Shown: positions 43,788 to 52,173, counted from the stretch's first letter. The stretch: 64,000 nucleotides of DNA from Paracidovorax sp031843945 (GCF_031843945.1 NZ_JAVTJJ010000002.1:620001-684000); one strand, 5' to 3'. The notes: generated by a model from the letters alone, not told the origin. Numbers and translations are program-made.

Positions 43788-44325
43788 ATGCAAGATGGCG
43801 ACGCGCCCATCTGGTTGCCCCGATTGGCCGTGCAGGGCGGGCCGCGTTTTCTGCAGATCGCGGATGCATTGCAGGTGGCGGTGGCAGACGGATCCTTGAC
43901 CCCGGGTGACCCGTCTTCCGCCTCAGCGCGTGTTGGCAACACAACTGGGCGTGGACCTCACCCCAATCACGCGCGCATACGAAGAAGCCAGGCGGCGCCA
44001 CCTCCTGGCGTGCGCAAGGAAGCGCGCCTGCGCCACCGGATGGCGGGGACGTTCTGGCGGGGCGGTACAGCGGCGCTGGAGACGGCCTGCATGTGTGGCT
44101 CGAATACCGGGCTACTGGAGCGCCTCGCAGCTTGCGCATGCCACCCTCAGCGAAGGCATTGCAGTCATGCTGGCGGCGGCATTCGCCACTGGCAGCGGGT
44201 CCGTGAATGCCATTCGGATCTCGTTGGGCAGCATCGAGGACCGTGGACATTTGCAGGCAGGTCTTCGAAAGCTGTCTCATCTGCTTGCTCGGGGCCCCGA
44301 GCCTTTCGACGCTGCTGGGGTTTAG
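43788..44325 (+). pseudogene. Decayed MocR-type (GntR plus aminotransferase) regulator
   Basis: ATG 43788 opens a GntR-type winged-helix start (IWLPRLAVQGGPRFLQIADA, then LQVAVADGSLTPGD). The frame then shifts near 43910, where the other frame continues PPQRVLATQLGVDLTPITRA and YEEARRRHLL, the recognition-helix half. Almost the whole aminotransferase domain is missing, and only its end survives (NAIRISLGSIEDRGHLQAGL, RKLSHLLARGPEP) up to the stop at 44325. Normal MocR proteins are about 450-500 residues. A frameshift plus large internal loss makes this a pseudogene. Confidence 0.8.
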
Positions 44326-44430
44326 CTGTCCACGAAAGTCCGGGTCCTAACGGGGATGCGCCTCAACACGGTCTCACATATGCCTTCAGCGGCGACGTAT
44401 TTCCGTAGGCAGGCGCGCATGCCGGGTTTG

Positions 44431-44490
44431 CTAATTTGATAGCTGCCAGCGCTTACCCATCAAGCGCTGGAGGCCGATTTCATTCAAAAA
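44431..44490. repeat. Dispersed palindromic repeat, copy F
   Basis: GATAGCTGCCAGCGCTTACC, then CATCAAGCGCTGGAGG and CCGATTTCATTCAAAAA. It lies just beyond the stop of the DJ-1/PfpI gene, between it and the MocR remnant. Confidence 0.85.
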
Positions 44491-44499
44491 CCGGTGGCA

Positions 44500-45180
44500 T
44501 CACTTCAACAGCTGCAGCAGCGCCTTCGCCGCGGGCTCCGACGACGCGGGGTTCTGCCCCGTCACCAGTTGTCCGTCGGTCAGCACGAAGGGCGCCCAGT
44601 CGGCCCCCTTGGCGTACAGGCCGCCGTTCTGCTGGAGCATGTCTTCGACCAGGAAGGGCACGATCTTGGTCAACTGCACGCCCTCTTCCTCGGTGTTGGT
44701 GAAGCCGGTCACCTTGCGGCCCTTGACCAGCGGCTCGCCGCCGGGTGCCTTGGTGTGGCGCAGCACGCCGGGCGCGTGGCAGACCAGGGCCAGGGGCTTC
44801 TCTGCGGCAAAGGTCCTTTCGATGAGGGCGATGGAGGCCGCGTCTTCGGCCAGGTCCCACAGCGGGCCGTGACCGCCGGGGTAGAAGACGGCGTCGAAGT
44901 CTTCAGCGCTCACGCCGGCCAATTTGACGGTGGAGGCCAGTGCCTTTTGTGCGTCGGCGTCGGACTTGAAGCGGCGCGTGGCGTCGGTCTGGGCATCGGG
45001 CTCGTCGCTCTTGGGGTCCAGCGGCGGCTGGCCGCCCTGGGGGGATGCGAGGGTGATGTCTGCACCGGCGTCCTTGAAGACGTAGTACGGGGCGGCGAAC
45101 TCTTCCAGCCAGAAGCCGGTTTTCTTGCCGGTGTCGCCGAGTTGGTCGTGCGAGGTCAGAACCATCAGGATGCGGGCCAT
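44500..45180 (-). CDS. DJ-1/PfpI-superfamily (class I glutamine amidotransferase-like) protein
   Basis: 226 residues, Hsp31-like size. Rossmann-type fold with the nucleophile elbow ALVCHAPGVL (Cys followed by His) and an upstream acid in DFDAVFYPGGHGPLWD. TGFWLEEFAAPYYVFKDAGA is typical of the Hsp31/glyoxalase III-like subgroup, so a glyoxalase or deglycase role is plausible. It is monocistronic; the next gene upstream, yqhD, is about 120 bp away in the same orientation. Both are aldehyde-detoxification-type genes, which may not be coincidental (inference). Confidence 0.9.
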   Translation of the reverse strand: MARILMVLTSHDQLGDTGKKTGFWLEEFAAPYYVFKDAGADITLASPQGGQPPLDPKSDEPDAQTDATRRFKSDADAQKALASTVKLAGVSAEDFDAVFYPGGHGPLWDLAEDAASIALIERTFAAEKPLALVCHAPGVLRHTKAPGGEPLVKGRKVTGFTNTEEEGVQLTKIVPFLVEDMLQQNGGLYAKGADWAPFVLTDGQLVTGQNPASSEPAAKALLQLLK

Positions 45181-45301
45181 GAGGAAATCGCTTTCTTAGA
45201 AATGGGGGTGAAAGGGGTGATCGGTGAACGAAAAACAGCGTTGCACCGTAGCAGCAATCTCCCCCACGCCCACCCGTTGCAAGCCCGTTTGCGGTGCCGG
45301 C

Positions 45302-46468
45302 CTACAGGGCGGCTTCCAGCACCCTGCGACTCACCTCTGGCGTCACATCGCCATGTTCACCCAGCCGCACCAAGCCGTTGGCATGCAGCCGCGCGATGAC
45401 GGCATCCACCGTTTCGCCGCCCAGGCGGTAGGCGGCCAGGCGCGTGGGCACGCCCAGGCTTTCGAAGAACGCGCGGGTGCGGGCAATGGCAGCGTCGATG
45501 CGTTCATCTTCATCGCCCTCACGTACATCCCACACGCGCTCGGCGTACTGCAGCAGCTTGGCGCGTTTGGGCACGCGGCGCTCTTGCAGCATGGCGGGCA
45601 GCACCAGCGCCAGCGTGCGGGCGTGGTCGATGTGGTGCAGCGCGGCCAGTTCGTGGCCGATCTGGTGCGTGGCCCAGTCTTGCGGCACGCCCACGCCGAT
45701 CAGGCCGTTGAGCGCCAGGGTGGCGGCCCACATCAGCGAGGCGCGGTCGTCGTACACCGGCTCGGGCGCGGTGACGATGCGCGGGCCGACTTCGATCAGC
45801 GTGCGCAGCAGGCCTTCGGCGAAGCGGTCCTGCACGGGCGCGCCCACCGGGTAGGTCAGGTACTGCTCCACGGTGTGCACGAAGCCGTCGACCACGCCAT
45901 TGGCCAGCTGCGCCGGGGCCAGCGTGTAGGTCTTGGTGGGGTCGAGCACCGAAAAGCGCGGGTAGGTGTGCGGGCTGCTGAAGGCCAGCCGCGCGCTGCG
46001 CGTGGGGTGCAGGATGACCGCGCGGTCGTTCATCTCGGAGCCCGTGGCCGGCAGCGTGAGCACGGTGCCAAAGGGCAGCGCCTGTTCAATGGCGGCGCGC
46101 CGCCCGGCCAGGATCTCTTGCGGGTCGCCCTGGAACGGCACCGCCGCCGCGATGAACTTGGCCGCGTCGATGACGGAGCCGCCGCCCACGGCCAGCAGAA
46201 AGCCGAAGCCGCCGGAGCGGGCCAGCGCCACGGCCTGCAGGCAGGTGTCCAGACGCGGGTCGGGCTCAATGCCGCTGAAGGTGTCGTGTGCCAGGCCGCG
46301 CGCTTGCAGTGCCGCGCGCACCCGGCCCAGCGTGCCGCTGCGCTCGGCGCTGGCGCCACCCACCAGGATCAGCACGCGCGCGCCGGCCGGTATGTGCTGA
46401 CCGATGTCGGCCACGCGGCCCTGGCCGAAGAGGATGCGCGTGGGGTTGTGGAAGTCGAAGTTCTGCAT
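45302..46468 (-). CDS. yqhD: NADPH-dependent aldehyde reductase YqhD (iron-containing ADH family)
   Basis: 388 residues, essentially the length of E. coli YqhD. It reduces short-chain and toxic aldehydes with NADPH. The nucleotide-binding GGGSVIDAAKFIAAA, the TLPATGSEMN segment and the metal site residues (ANGVVDGFVHTVEQYL, DWATHQIGHELAALHHIDHA) are conserved, as is DERIDAAIARTRAFFESLGV. It is followed downstream by the DJ-1/PfpI gene. Repeat copy G and a tandem repeat fill its upstream region. No adjacent AraC-type YqhC regulator is present. Confidence 0.93.
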   Translation of the reverse strand: MQNFDFHNPTRILFGQGRVADIGQHIPAGARVLILVGGASAERSGTLGRVRAALQARGLAHDTFSGIEPDPRLDTCLQAVALARSGGFGFLLAVGGGSVIDAAKFIAAAVPFQGDPQEILAGRRAAIEQALPFGTVLTLPATGSEMNDRAVILHPTRSARLAFSSPHTYPRFSVLDPTKTYTLAPAQLANGVVDGFVHTVEQYLTYPVGAPVQDRFAEGLLRTLIEVGPRIVTAPEPVYDDRASLMWAATLALNGLIGVGVPQDWATHQIGHELAALHHIDHARTLALVLPAMLQERRVPKRAKLLQYAERVWDVREGDEDERIDAAIARTRAFFESLGVPTRLAAYRLGGETVDAVIARLHANGLVRLGEHGDVTPEVSRRVLEAAL

Positions 46469-46506
46469 GGCGGCGGTGGTAGCTAGGGGGTTCAGCGCGC
46501 GCGGAT

Positions 46507-46560
46507 ACTATCAAAAAAATAGCTGCAAACGCTTGTATATCAAGCGCTGCAGCCATTTTT
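46507..46560. repeat. Dispersed palindromic repeat, copy G
   Basis: ATCAAAAAAATAGCTGCAAA, then CGCTTGTATATCAAGCGCTG. It is a diverged copy 40 bp upstream of yqhD, within the 404-bp gap between yqhD and the third Bug gene. Confidence 0.75.
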
Positions 46561-46587
46561 ACTATGAGCCCTGAGGGAGCCATAGCC

Positions 46588-46867
46588 CAATGCCAGTCAG
46601 TGAAGAAAAGACCGTTTGGGCTGAGCTTGCCTGTCCTGAGCTTGTCGAAGGGTCAAAGCCAGGGCAGGTGACTGCGAAAGCCCTTCGACAAGCTCAGGGC
46701 GAACGGGTTGAACTGACCGGCATTACGCTCCATGCCAATGCCAGGCAGTGAAGAAAAGTCCGTTCGGGCTGAGCTTGCCTGTCCTGAGCTTGTCGAAGGG
46801 TCGAAGCCGGGGCACGCCTATACGAAGGCCCTTCGACGGGCTCAGGGCGAACGGGTTTCACTGACCA
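46588..46867. repeat. Tandem direct repeat of a 148-bp unit with internal inverted repeats
   Basis: Two copies with a 148-bp period (46588-46735 and 46736-46867, the second shortened). Each contains CCTGAGCTTGTCGAAGGG facing CCCTTCGACAAGCTCAGG (perfect in copy 1 at 46635-46652 and 46681-46698; two mismatches in copy 2 at 46829-46846), giving an 18-bp-arm hairpin. The CTTCGACAAGCTCAG-type sequence is a REP-like element found in many environmental bacteria. With copy G it accounts for nearly all of the gap 46469-46872. Confidence 0.9.
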
Positions 46868-46872
46868 GCAGA

Positions 46873-47850
46873 TCAGTCCAGCTTCACCCCGGCCGCGCGG
46901 ATGATCTCGCCCCAGCGCTTGGACTCGGCCCGCGACAGGGCCAGGAACTGCTCGGGCGTGCCGGGCAGCGCTTCCATGCCGAAGTCCTGCATCCGCTTGG
47001 CCACGGCCGGGGTGGCCAGCGCCTGGTTGATCTCGGCATTCAGCCGCTGGGTGATGGGCGCTGGCAGGCCGGCAGGCGCGACCACGCCCTGGAAGGCGTA
47101 GACCTCGGTGTCGGGCACGCCGGCTTCGGCCAGCGTGGGCACGTCGGGCAGCGCGGCCACACGGCGGCCGGCGCCGATGGCCAGCGCACGCACCTTGCCG
47201 GCCTGGATCACCGGCAGGCCGGCGGCCAGGTCCAGGAACATGCACGGCACCTGCCCGCCCATCACGTCCTGCAGCGCAGGCGCGGCGCCGCGGTACGGAA
47301 TGTGGGTGAGGAAAGTCTTGGTGCGGTGCTTGAACATTTCCATCGCCAGATGGTGCGGCGAGCCGTTGCCGGGCGATGCGTAGTTGAGCTTGCCCGGGCT
47401 GGCGCGGGCATAGGCGATGAAGTCCTTCAGCGTCTTGGCCTCGAAGGCCGGGTGCACCACCAGCGCCAGCGGAAAGCGGCTCAGGCCCCCGACGTAGGTG
47501 AAGTCTTTTTGCGGGTTGAAGGGCAGCTTGCTGAACAGGTGTTCGTTGAAGGCCAGCAGTGCGTTGTCGGCCGACATCAGCGTGTAACCGTCAGGCTTGG
47601 CCGTTGCCACCAGCTGCGCGCCGATGTTGGTGGAGGCGCCCGGCCGGTTGTCCACCACGATCTGCTGGCCCAGCGGGCCGCGCAGCGCCTCGGCCACCGT
47701 GCGCGCCAGCACGTCGGTGCCGCCGCCGGCCGGGTACGGCACCACCCAGCGGATGGGCTGGGCGGGGTAGTCGGCCTGGGCGCTGGCCCACGGCACTGCG
47801 CTGGCGCCCGCAAGGGCCAGGGCGTTCTGAAGCAGGTGTCTGCGTTGCAT
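46873..47850 (-). CDS. Bug/TctC-family tripartite-tricarboxylate-type binding protein
   Basis: 325 residues. The N-terminus QRRHLLQNALALAGASAVPW looks Tat-compatible. Bug signatures are QPIRWVVPYPAGGGTDVLAR and NRPGASTNIGAQLVATAKPD. It is the third orphan Bug receptor in the window, and no TctA/B partners are nearby. The 3' end lies within a few bases of the tandem repeat. Confidence 0.92.
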   Translation of the reverse strand: MQRRHLLQNALALAGASAVPWASAQADYPAQPIRWVVPYPAGGGTDVLARTVAEALRGPLGQQIVVDNRPGASTNIGAQLVATAKPDGYTLMSADNALLAFNEHLFSKLPFNPQKDFTYVGGLSRFPLALVVHPAFEAKTLKDFIAYARASPGKLNYASPGNGSPHHLAMEMFKHRTKTFLTHIPYRGAAPALQDVMGGQVPCMFLDLAAGLPVIQAGKVRALAIGAGRRVAALPDVPTLAEAGVPDTEVYAFQGVVAPAGLPAPITQRLNAEINQALATPAVAKRMQDFGMEALPGTPEQFLALSRAESKRWGEIIRAAGVKLD

Positions 47851-47908
47851 GGTGTTTTGTCTCCTGGTGGGTCGGGAAGGTATGAATGCTGGTTGGACAT
47901 CAGCGATC

Positions 47909-47970
47909 TGCTACTTCTTCGATAGCATGAAGCGCTTGCTGTTATTGCGCTAGCGGCACTTTTGGCTTGG
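47909..47970. repeat. Dispersed palindromic repeat, copy H, overlapping the GumN/TraB 3' end
   Basis: Read on the minus strand: CCAAAAGTGCCGCTAGCGC, a short spacer, then CAAGCGCTTCATGCTATCG. The left arm matches copy D (CAAAAGTGCC). It supplies the last codons and the stop (47942-47944) of the GumN/TraB gene. Confidence 0.7.
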
Positions 47971-48973
47971 AATCTGCTGGCGCCAGGGTGGGAGGCCGGG
48001 CCAGCGGGAACACTACCCGCTCGACGCGAAACCCCTGCGCCGCCAGCAGCGCAGGCAGGCCCTGGGGGCCGGTCATGTGCAGCGCACCTACGGCGGCGAA
48101 CACGCTGCGCCCGCTGGCGTGCTGCGCCGCAATCGCGCGGGCCATGCCGGGGTTGCGCCCGTCCAGCAGGCGGTCGTAGAGCGCCCGATCAGCGGGCGTC
48201 TCGAGGCAGCGGCACCAGGCGGGGTAGGTTTCCAGCCGCTCCAGCCGGCCGTCGGCCCAGGCGTTGGCCAGTTGGGCGGCTTGCGCGCCGGCATCGCCGC
48301 GCTCGAGCTGCTCGAGCCCGCTGCGCACCATGTCGGCCACCTGCGCGGGGTCGTCGGAGAGTATTTCGCGCAGCTGCTGCTCGGGCGTCTCCAGGCCGAT
48401 GATGGGTTTGCCGATGGATGACGCGGCCACGGCAAGCCAGGGGTCGATGCCGTAGGCAGGGTCGAACCCTTCGCGCCGGGCTGTCAGCGTGGCCAGGGTG
48501 AGCAATTGGGCCTCTGGGCGCAGCGCCTTCACCGCGTCGTCCACGCAGGCCACCTGCCGCTGGGCCGCCAGCCGGCGCGCCACTTCCGTAGGCAGCGGCG
48601 GCGCGCCCGGCCGCGCGCGCATGGCCTGCGTGAGCGTCTCCATCACCGCCGTATCCAGCACATTGAGTTCCAGCGCCAGCACGTCGGCGCTGCGCAGCGC
48701 GTTGCGCACAGTGGGGCCGGGCAAAAGCCAGTCGCGCCGCGCCACGTGCAGCGTGCCGTAGAGCCAACTGGTGCGGCCGTCGCGCTCAAGCCGCCACAGC
48801 AGGCCGCGGTCCTGCACGGTGCGGGCCAGCTCGGAGAGCGCCTGTTCGTTAACGGGTTGCGGGGTGGGCGGGCACGCGGCGTCCTGGCTGGGGCCAGCTG
48901 CAACAGCGGCGGTGGCCCACAGAGGCAGCACCAGCGCGCAGCCCCGCAGCAGTCTGCCCAGCAGGCGGCGCAT
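47942..48973 (-). CDS. TraB/GumN family protein
   Basis: 343 residues. A signal peptide (LLRGCALVLPLWATAAVAAG) predicts export. The TraB/GumN core begins GRTSWLYGTLHVARRDWLLP and ends VFAAVGALHMTGPQGLPALL, with the two GTLH/GALH-type His motifs of this putative metalloprotease-like family. ATG 48973 overlaps the stop of the fumarylacetoacetase gene as TGATG, so translation is coupled. The final residues (KVPLAQ) and the stop are within repeat copy H, so the natural C-terminus may have been replaced. Confidence 0.87.
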   Translation of the reverse strand: MRRLLGRLLRGCALVLPLWATAAVAAGPSQDAACPPTPQPVNEQALSELARTVQDRGLLWRLERDGRTSWLYGTLHVARRDWLLPGPTVRNALRSADVLALELNVLDTAVMETLTQAMRARPGAPPLPTEVARRLAAQRQVACVDDAVKALRPEAQLLTLATLTARREGFDPAYGIDPWLAVAASSIGKPIIGLETPEQQLREILSDDPAQVADMVRSGLEQLERGDAGAQAAQLANAWADGRLERLETYPAWCRCLETPADRALYDRLLDGRNPGMARAIAAQHASGRSVFAAVGALHMTGPQGLPALLAAQGFRVERVVFPLARPPTLAPADSKPKVPLAQ

Positions 48974-49980
48974 CAGACCGGCGCCGCGATGGCCTGGTCG
49001 ATGGCGCCGAACAGGCTTTGCCCTGCGGCGTTCTTCATCTCGATGCGGATGGTGTCGCCGAACTTCATGAATTCGGTGGTGGGCTTTCCGCTTTGAATGG
49101 TTTCGATGCAGCGCTGTTCGGCAATGCAGCTGTAGCCCTTGGGCCAGACCATGCGGTCGCCCTGCTGCACGCCCTGGTTGCTGACGGTGCCGCTGCCCAC
49201 GATGGAGCCTGCGCGCACGTTGCGCGTCTTGGCGATGTGGGCGATCAGCTGGCCGAAGTGAAAGGTCATCTCCGGGCCGGCTTCGCACTGGCCGACCTTG
49301 CGGCCGTTCCAGGTCGATTCGAGCGTGAGGTGCAGACGGCCGCCCTGCCAGGCAGCGCCCAGCTCATCGAGCGTGACGGCGACCGGGCTGAAGGCGGTGG
49401 CGGGCTTGGCCTGCAGAAAGCCGAAGCCCTTGGCCAGCTCGGCCGGGATCAGGTTGCGCAAGGAGACGTCGTTGGCAATCATCACCAGGCGAATGCCGTC
49501 CAGCGCCTGTTCGGGGCTGACGCCCATCTTCACGTCGCCGGTGATGACGGCGACCTCGGCCTCGAAGTCGATGCCCATCGCCTCGCTGGGCACGATCACG
49601 TCGTCGCGCGGGCCGATGAAGTCGTCGCTGCCGCCCTGGTACATCAGCGGGTCGGTGTAGAAGCTCTCGGGCACCTCGGAGTTGCGGGCTTTTCGCACCA
49701 GTTCGACGTGGTTGATGTAAGCAGAGCCGTCGGCCCATTGGTAGGCGCGCGGCAGCGGGGCCATGCACTGGGCGGCGTCAAACGGAAACGCGTGGCGCGC
49801 GCGGCCGGCGTTAAGCTGGTCGTACAGGTCCTGCAGCTGGGGCGCGAGGAAGTTCCAGTCGTCCAGCACCTGCTGCAGGCGGCTGGCGATGCCGGTCGCA
49901 TAATGGGCCGAACCCAGATCGCGGGAGACGACCACCAGTTGGCCGTCACGGGAACCATCCTTGTAAGTGGCGAGTTTCAT
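48973..49980 (-). CDS. Fumarylacetoacetase-type hydrolase (FAH family)
   Basis: 335 residues from ATG 49980 (AAGGAGC upstream). Family hallmarks are DFEAEVAVITGDV, with the metal-binding acidic residues, and GSGTVSNQGVQQGD near the active site. The opening MKLATYKDGSRDGQLVVVSR and PRAYQWADGSAYINHVELVR match the ~330-residue bacterial enzymes that finish tyrosine/homogentisate breakdown by cleaving fumarylacetoacetate. Other homogentisate genes are not in the window. It is divergent from an IclR regulator, its likely controller. Confidence 0.88.
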   Translation of the reverse strand: MKLATYKDGSRDGQLVVVSRDLGSAHYATGIASRLQQVLDDWNFLAPQLQDLYDQLNAGRARHAFPFDAAQCMAPLPRAYQWADGSAYINHVELVRKARNSEVPESFYTDPLMYQGGSDDFIGPRDDVIVPSEAMGIDFEAEVAVITGDVKMGVSPEQALDGIRLVMIANDVSLRNLIPAELAKGFGFLQAKPATAFSPVAVTLDELGAAWQGGRLHLTLESTWNGRKVGQCEAGPEMTFHFGQLIAHIAKTRNVRAGSIVGSGTVSNQGVQQGDRMVWPKGYSCIAEQRCIETIQSGKPTTEFMKFGDTIRIEMKNAAGQSLFGAIDQAIAAPV

Positions 49981-50044
49981 GCCTTGCGCTCCTTGTCTCC
50001 GATCTCCGTGGTCAGCCGCTTTGCCGACCACGAATTACGAATGG

Positions 50045-50059
50045 GTTAATTGATTTAAC
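50045..50059. promoter_or_regulatory. Inverted repeat, candidate IclR operator
   Basis: GTTAA, five bases (TTGAT), TTAAC, in the AT-rich 107-bp gap between the FAH gene and the IclR gene. Short arms, but position and composition fit an IclR-family site. Confidence 0.5.
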
Positions 50060-50087
50060 TAAACAGAACTCACAAATTCTAGTGCAG

Positions 50088-50885
50088 ATGGACAAGGAAC
50101 GGGCCGGCATCCAGTCGGTGGAAGTAGGGTTCGCGCTGCTGGACGGGCTGACCCGCGCGCGCGGCCCGCTCATGCTGAAAGACCTGGCCGCCACGGCCGG
50201 CATGAGCGCGGCCAAGGCGCACCGCTATCTGGTGAGCTTTCAACGGCTGGGCCTGGTGGTGCAGGACGCGCGCACCGCCCGCTACGACCTGGGGCCGGCC
50301 GCGCTGAAGCTGGGCCTGGCGTCGCTGGCGCGGCTGGACGCGATGAAGCTGGCCCGCGAACGCATTCCCGACCTGATGGAAGCCGTGGGCCACACGCTGG
50401 CGCTGGCCGTGTGGGGCAACCGGGGGCCGACCATCGTGCACTGGGAAGAGTCCGCCCAGGCCGTCACCGCCAACCTGCGGCTGGGCGATGTGATGCCGCT
50501 GCTGTCGTCCGCCACAGGCCGCTGCTTTGCGGCCTATCTGCCGCGCGAAGCCACCGCTGGTCTGGTGCAGGACGAACTGCAACACGCCGCCCGCCTGGGC
50601 CGCACCGACCTGCCCACCGACGACGCCGCTGTCGACGCGCTGCTGCAGGAGGTGCGCGAGCGTGGCTGCGCCCGTGTGGTGGACACATTGCTGCCCGGCA
50701 TCGTCGCCTTCTGCGCGCCGGTGTTCGATGCCGACGGGCACCTGGCGCTGGGCATCACCACGCTGGGCTCCATCGCCACGTTCGACCCGGCCTGGGACGG
50801 CGCCGTGGAAACCCCGCTGCGCGAAGCCGCCCTGCGCTTGTCGAGCGACCTGGGGCGTGCCGATGACGCCAGCCCAAGGCGCTGA
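50088..50885 (+). CDS. IclR-family transcriptional regulator
   Basis: 265 residues from ATG 50088; an in-frame GTG lies two codons earlier. The N-terminal winged helix is near 10-70 (LKDLAATAGMSAAKAHRYLV) and the C-terminal IclR effector domain near 85-250 (SSATGRCFAAYLP, GIVAFCAPVFDADGHLALGI). It is divergent from the FAH-GumN operon and probably controls it in response to an aromatic breakdown intermediate (inference). Confidence 0.92.
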   Translation: MDKERAGIQSVEVGFALLDGLTRARGPLMLKDLAATAGMSAAKAHRYLVSFQRLGLVVQDARTARYDLGPAALKLGLASLARLDAMKLARERIPDLMEAVGHTLALAVWGNRGPTIVHWEESAQAVTANLRLGDVMPLLSSATGRCFAAYLPREATAGLVQDELQHAARLGRTDLPTDDAAVDALLQEVRERGCARVVDTLLPGIVAFCAPVFDADGHLALGITTLGSIATFDPAWDGAVETPLREAALRLSSDLGRADDASPRR

Positions 50886-50910
50886 GGCGCGCAGCCGGAG
50901 CCCTTAGCTG

Positions 50911-52173
50911 ATGCCGCGCCGCGTGCTGCTGGCCCTGGTCTGCGCCGTGCTGGCGCTGCACCTGCTGGCACTGCGGCATCTGCCGCTGGGCGGCTCTGCA
51001 GCCGGCGCAGCGCCGCAGCGGCTGGCGTTCCAGACGCGCACGGTGGAGCCGCCTGCGCCGCCACCTGCTCCTCCCGCACCAGTCCTGGCTGCGCCCGCCA
51101 AAGCAAAGCAGCCTGCACCGACCAAGGCGCAGCGCCCGCCCGCCCCACGGCCACGGCCGGCGCCGCGTCCACCGGCCCCGCCCCCCGCACCGACGCCTGC
51201 GGTGGAGCCCACGGAATCACCGCAGCCGGCAGCCGCTGACATGGCGACATCGATCGCCAGCCCTTCAGGCGAGGAGGGGCTGGCACTCCCGGACGACGCG
51301 AACACGGCCGCACTCGCTGATGCGACTTCTGCTGCAGCGCCAGCCCCTGCGCCCACGGCCTCCGCACCTGTCGCGGCGGCTTCCACAGCCGCAGCCACGG
51401 CCTCCAGCCCAGCAACACCCGCATCGACCACCGTGGCAGACAAGCCGGCCAGCGAAGACACCGGTGCCGGCATCACCATTCAGGCACCGGGCACCGCACG
51501 ACCCACCGCCGAAGCCGAGGCGCCGCCAGTGCGCCTGCCCGCATCGGCCCGCCTGCGATTCGAGGTGACCGGCGAAGCCAAGCGCTTTCACTACAACGCC
51601 AATGCCGAACTGCTGTGGCGCAATCTCGGTGCCACCTACGAGGCGCGCCAGGAGGTCAAAGCGTTCTTGCTGGGTTCGCGCTCGCAGACCAGCACCGGAC
51701 GCCTCACGCCCCAGGGCCTGCAGCCGGTGCGCTTCGGTGACCGATCCCGCAGCGAGCAGGCGGCGCATTTCGATCACGAAGGCCACGTCGCCACGTTCAG
51801 CGCCAACACGCCCAGTGCGCCCATCGGCGCGGGTGCGCAGGATCGCCTGAGCGTGTTCATCCAGCTGGGTGCACTGCTGGCCGCGGCCCCCGACCGCTAC
51901 CCTCCCGGCACGCAGATCACCGTGACCACGGTGGGCGCGCGCAATGCCGACCGCTGGGCCTTCACCGTGGAAGGCACTGAGACGCTGGAGCTGCCTATCG
52001 GCCCCACCCCGGCACTGAAGCTGCAGCGCCTGCCCCGCAGCGACCGCGATCGCGACCAGAAGGCCGAGCTGTGGCTGGGCACCGGTCTGGGCTACCTGCC
52101 GGTACGCATTCGCATCACCCAGTCGAACGGGGACTTTGCCGACCTGGCCCTGCGCGAAAACGAGGCGCCCTGA
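50911..52173 (+). CDS. DUF3108 domain protein
   Basis: 420 residues. One N-terminal hydrophobic segment (LLALVCAVLALHLLALRHLP) anchors or exports it. A Pro/Ala/Lys-rich spacer spans about residues 45-200, resembling a TonB-like periplasm-spanning linker. The C-terminal DUF3108 domain begins LRFEVTGEAKRFHYNANAEL and ends YLPVRIRITQSNGDFADLAL. The family is periplasmic and uncharacterised. The start is 25 bp after the IclR stop, so co-transcription is possible. Confidence 0.85.
   Translation: MPRRVLLALVCAVLALHLLALRHLPLGGSAAGAAPQRLAFQTRTVEPPAPPPAPPAPVLAAPAKAKQPAPTKAQRPPAPRPRPAPRPPAPPPAPTPAVEPTESPQPAAADMATSIASPSGEEGLALPDDANTAALADATSAAAPAPAPTASAPVAAASTAAATASSPATPASTTVADKPASEDTGAGITIQAPGTARPTAEAEAPPVRLPASARLRFEVTGEAKRFHYNANAELLWRNLGATYEARQEVKAFLLGSRSQTSTGRLTPQGLQPVRFGDRSRSEQAAHFDHEGHVATFSANTPSAPIGAGAQDRLSVFIQLGALLAAAPDRYPPGTQITVTTVGARNADRWAFTVEGTETLELPIGPTPALKLQRLPRSDRDRDQKAELWLGTGLGYLPVRIRITQSNGDFADLALRENEAP

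Noticed and set aside
43400..43942. A 180-residue version of the small membrane protein
   Set aside because: The extra N-terminal 103 residues overlap the divergent MocR remnant and have no coding character; a ribosome-like GGAAA precedes the ATG at 43633.
45224..46486. A 420-codon plus-strand frame over yqhD
   Set aside because: Antisense to an almost canonical YqhD; composition is His/Gln/Gly-rich.
46588..46867. Insertion sequence remnant
   Set aside because: No transposase codons, terminal inverted repeats or target duplication can be seen; the stretch is better described as tandem REP-like units.
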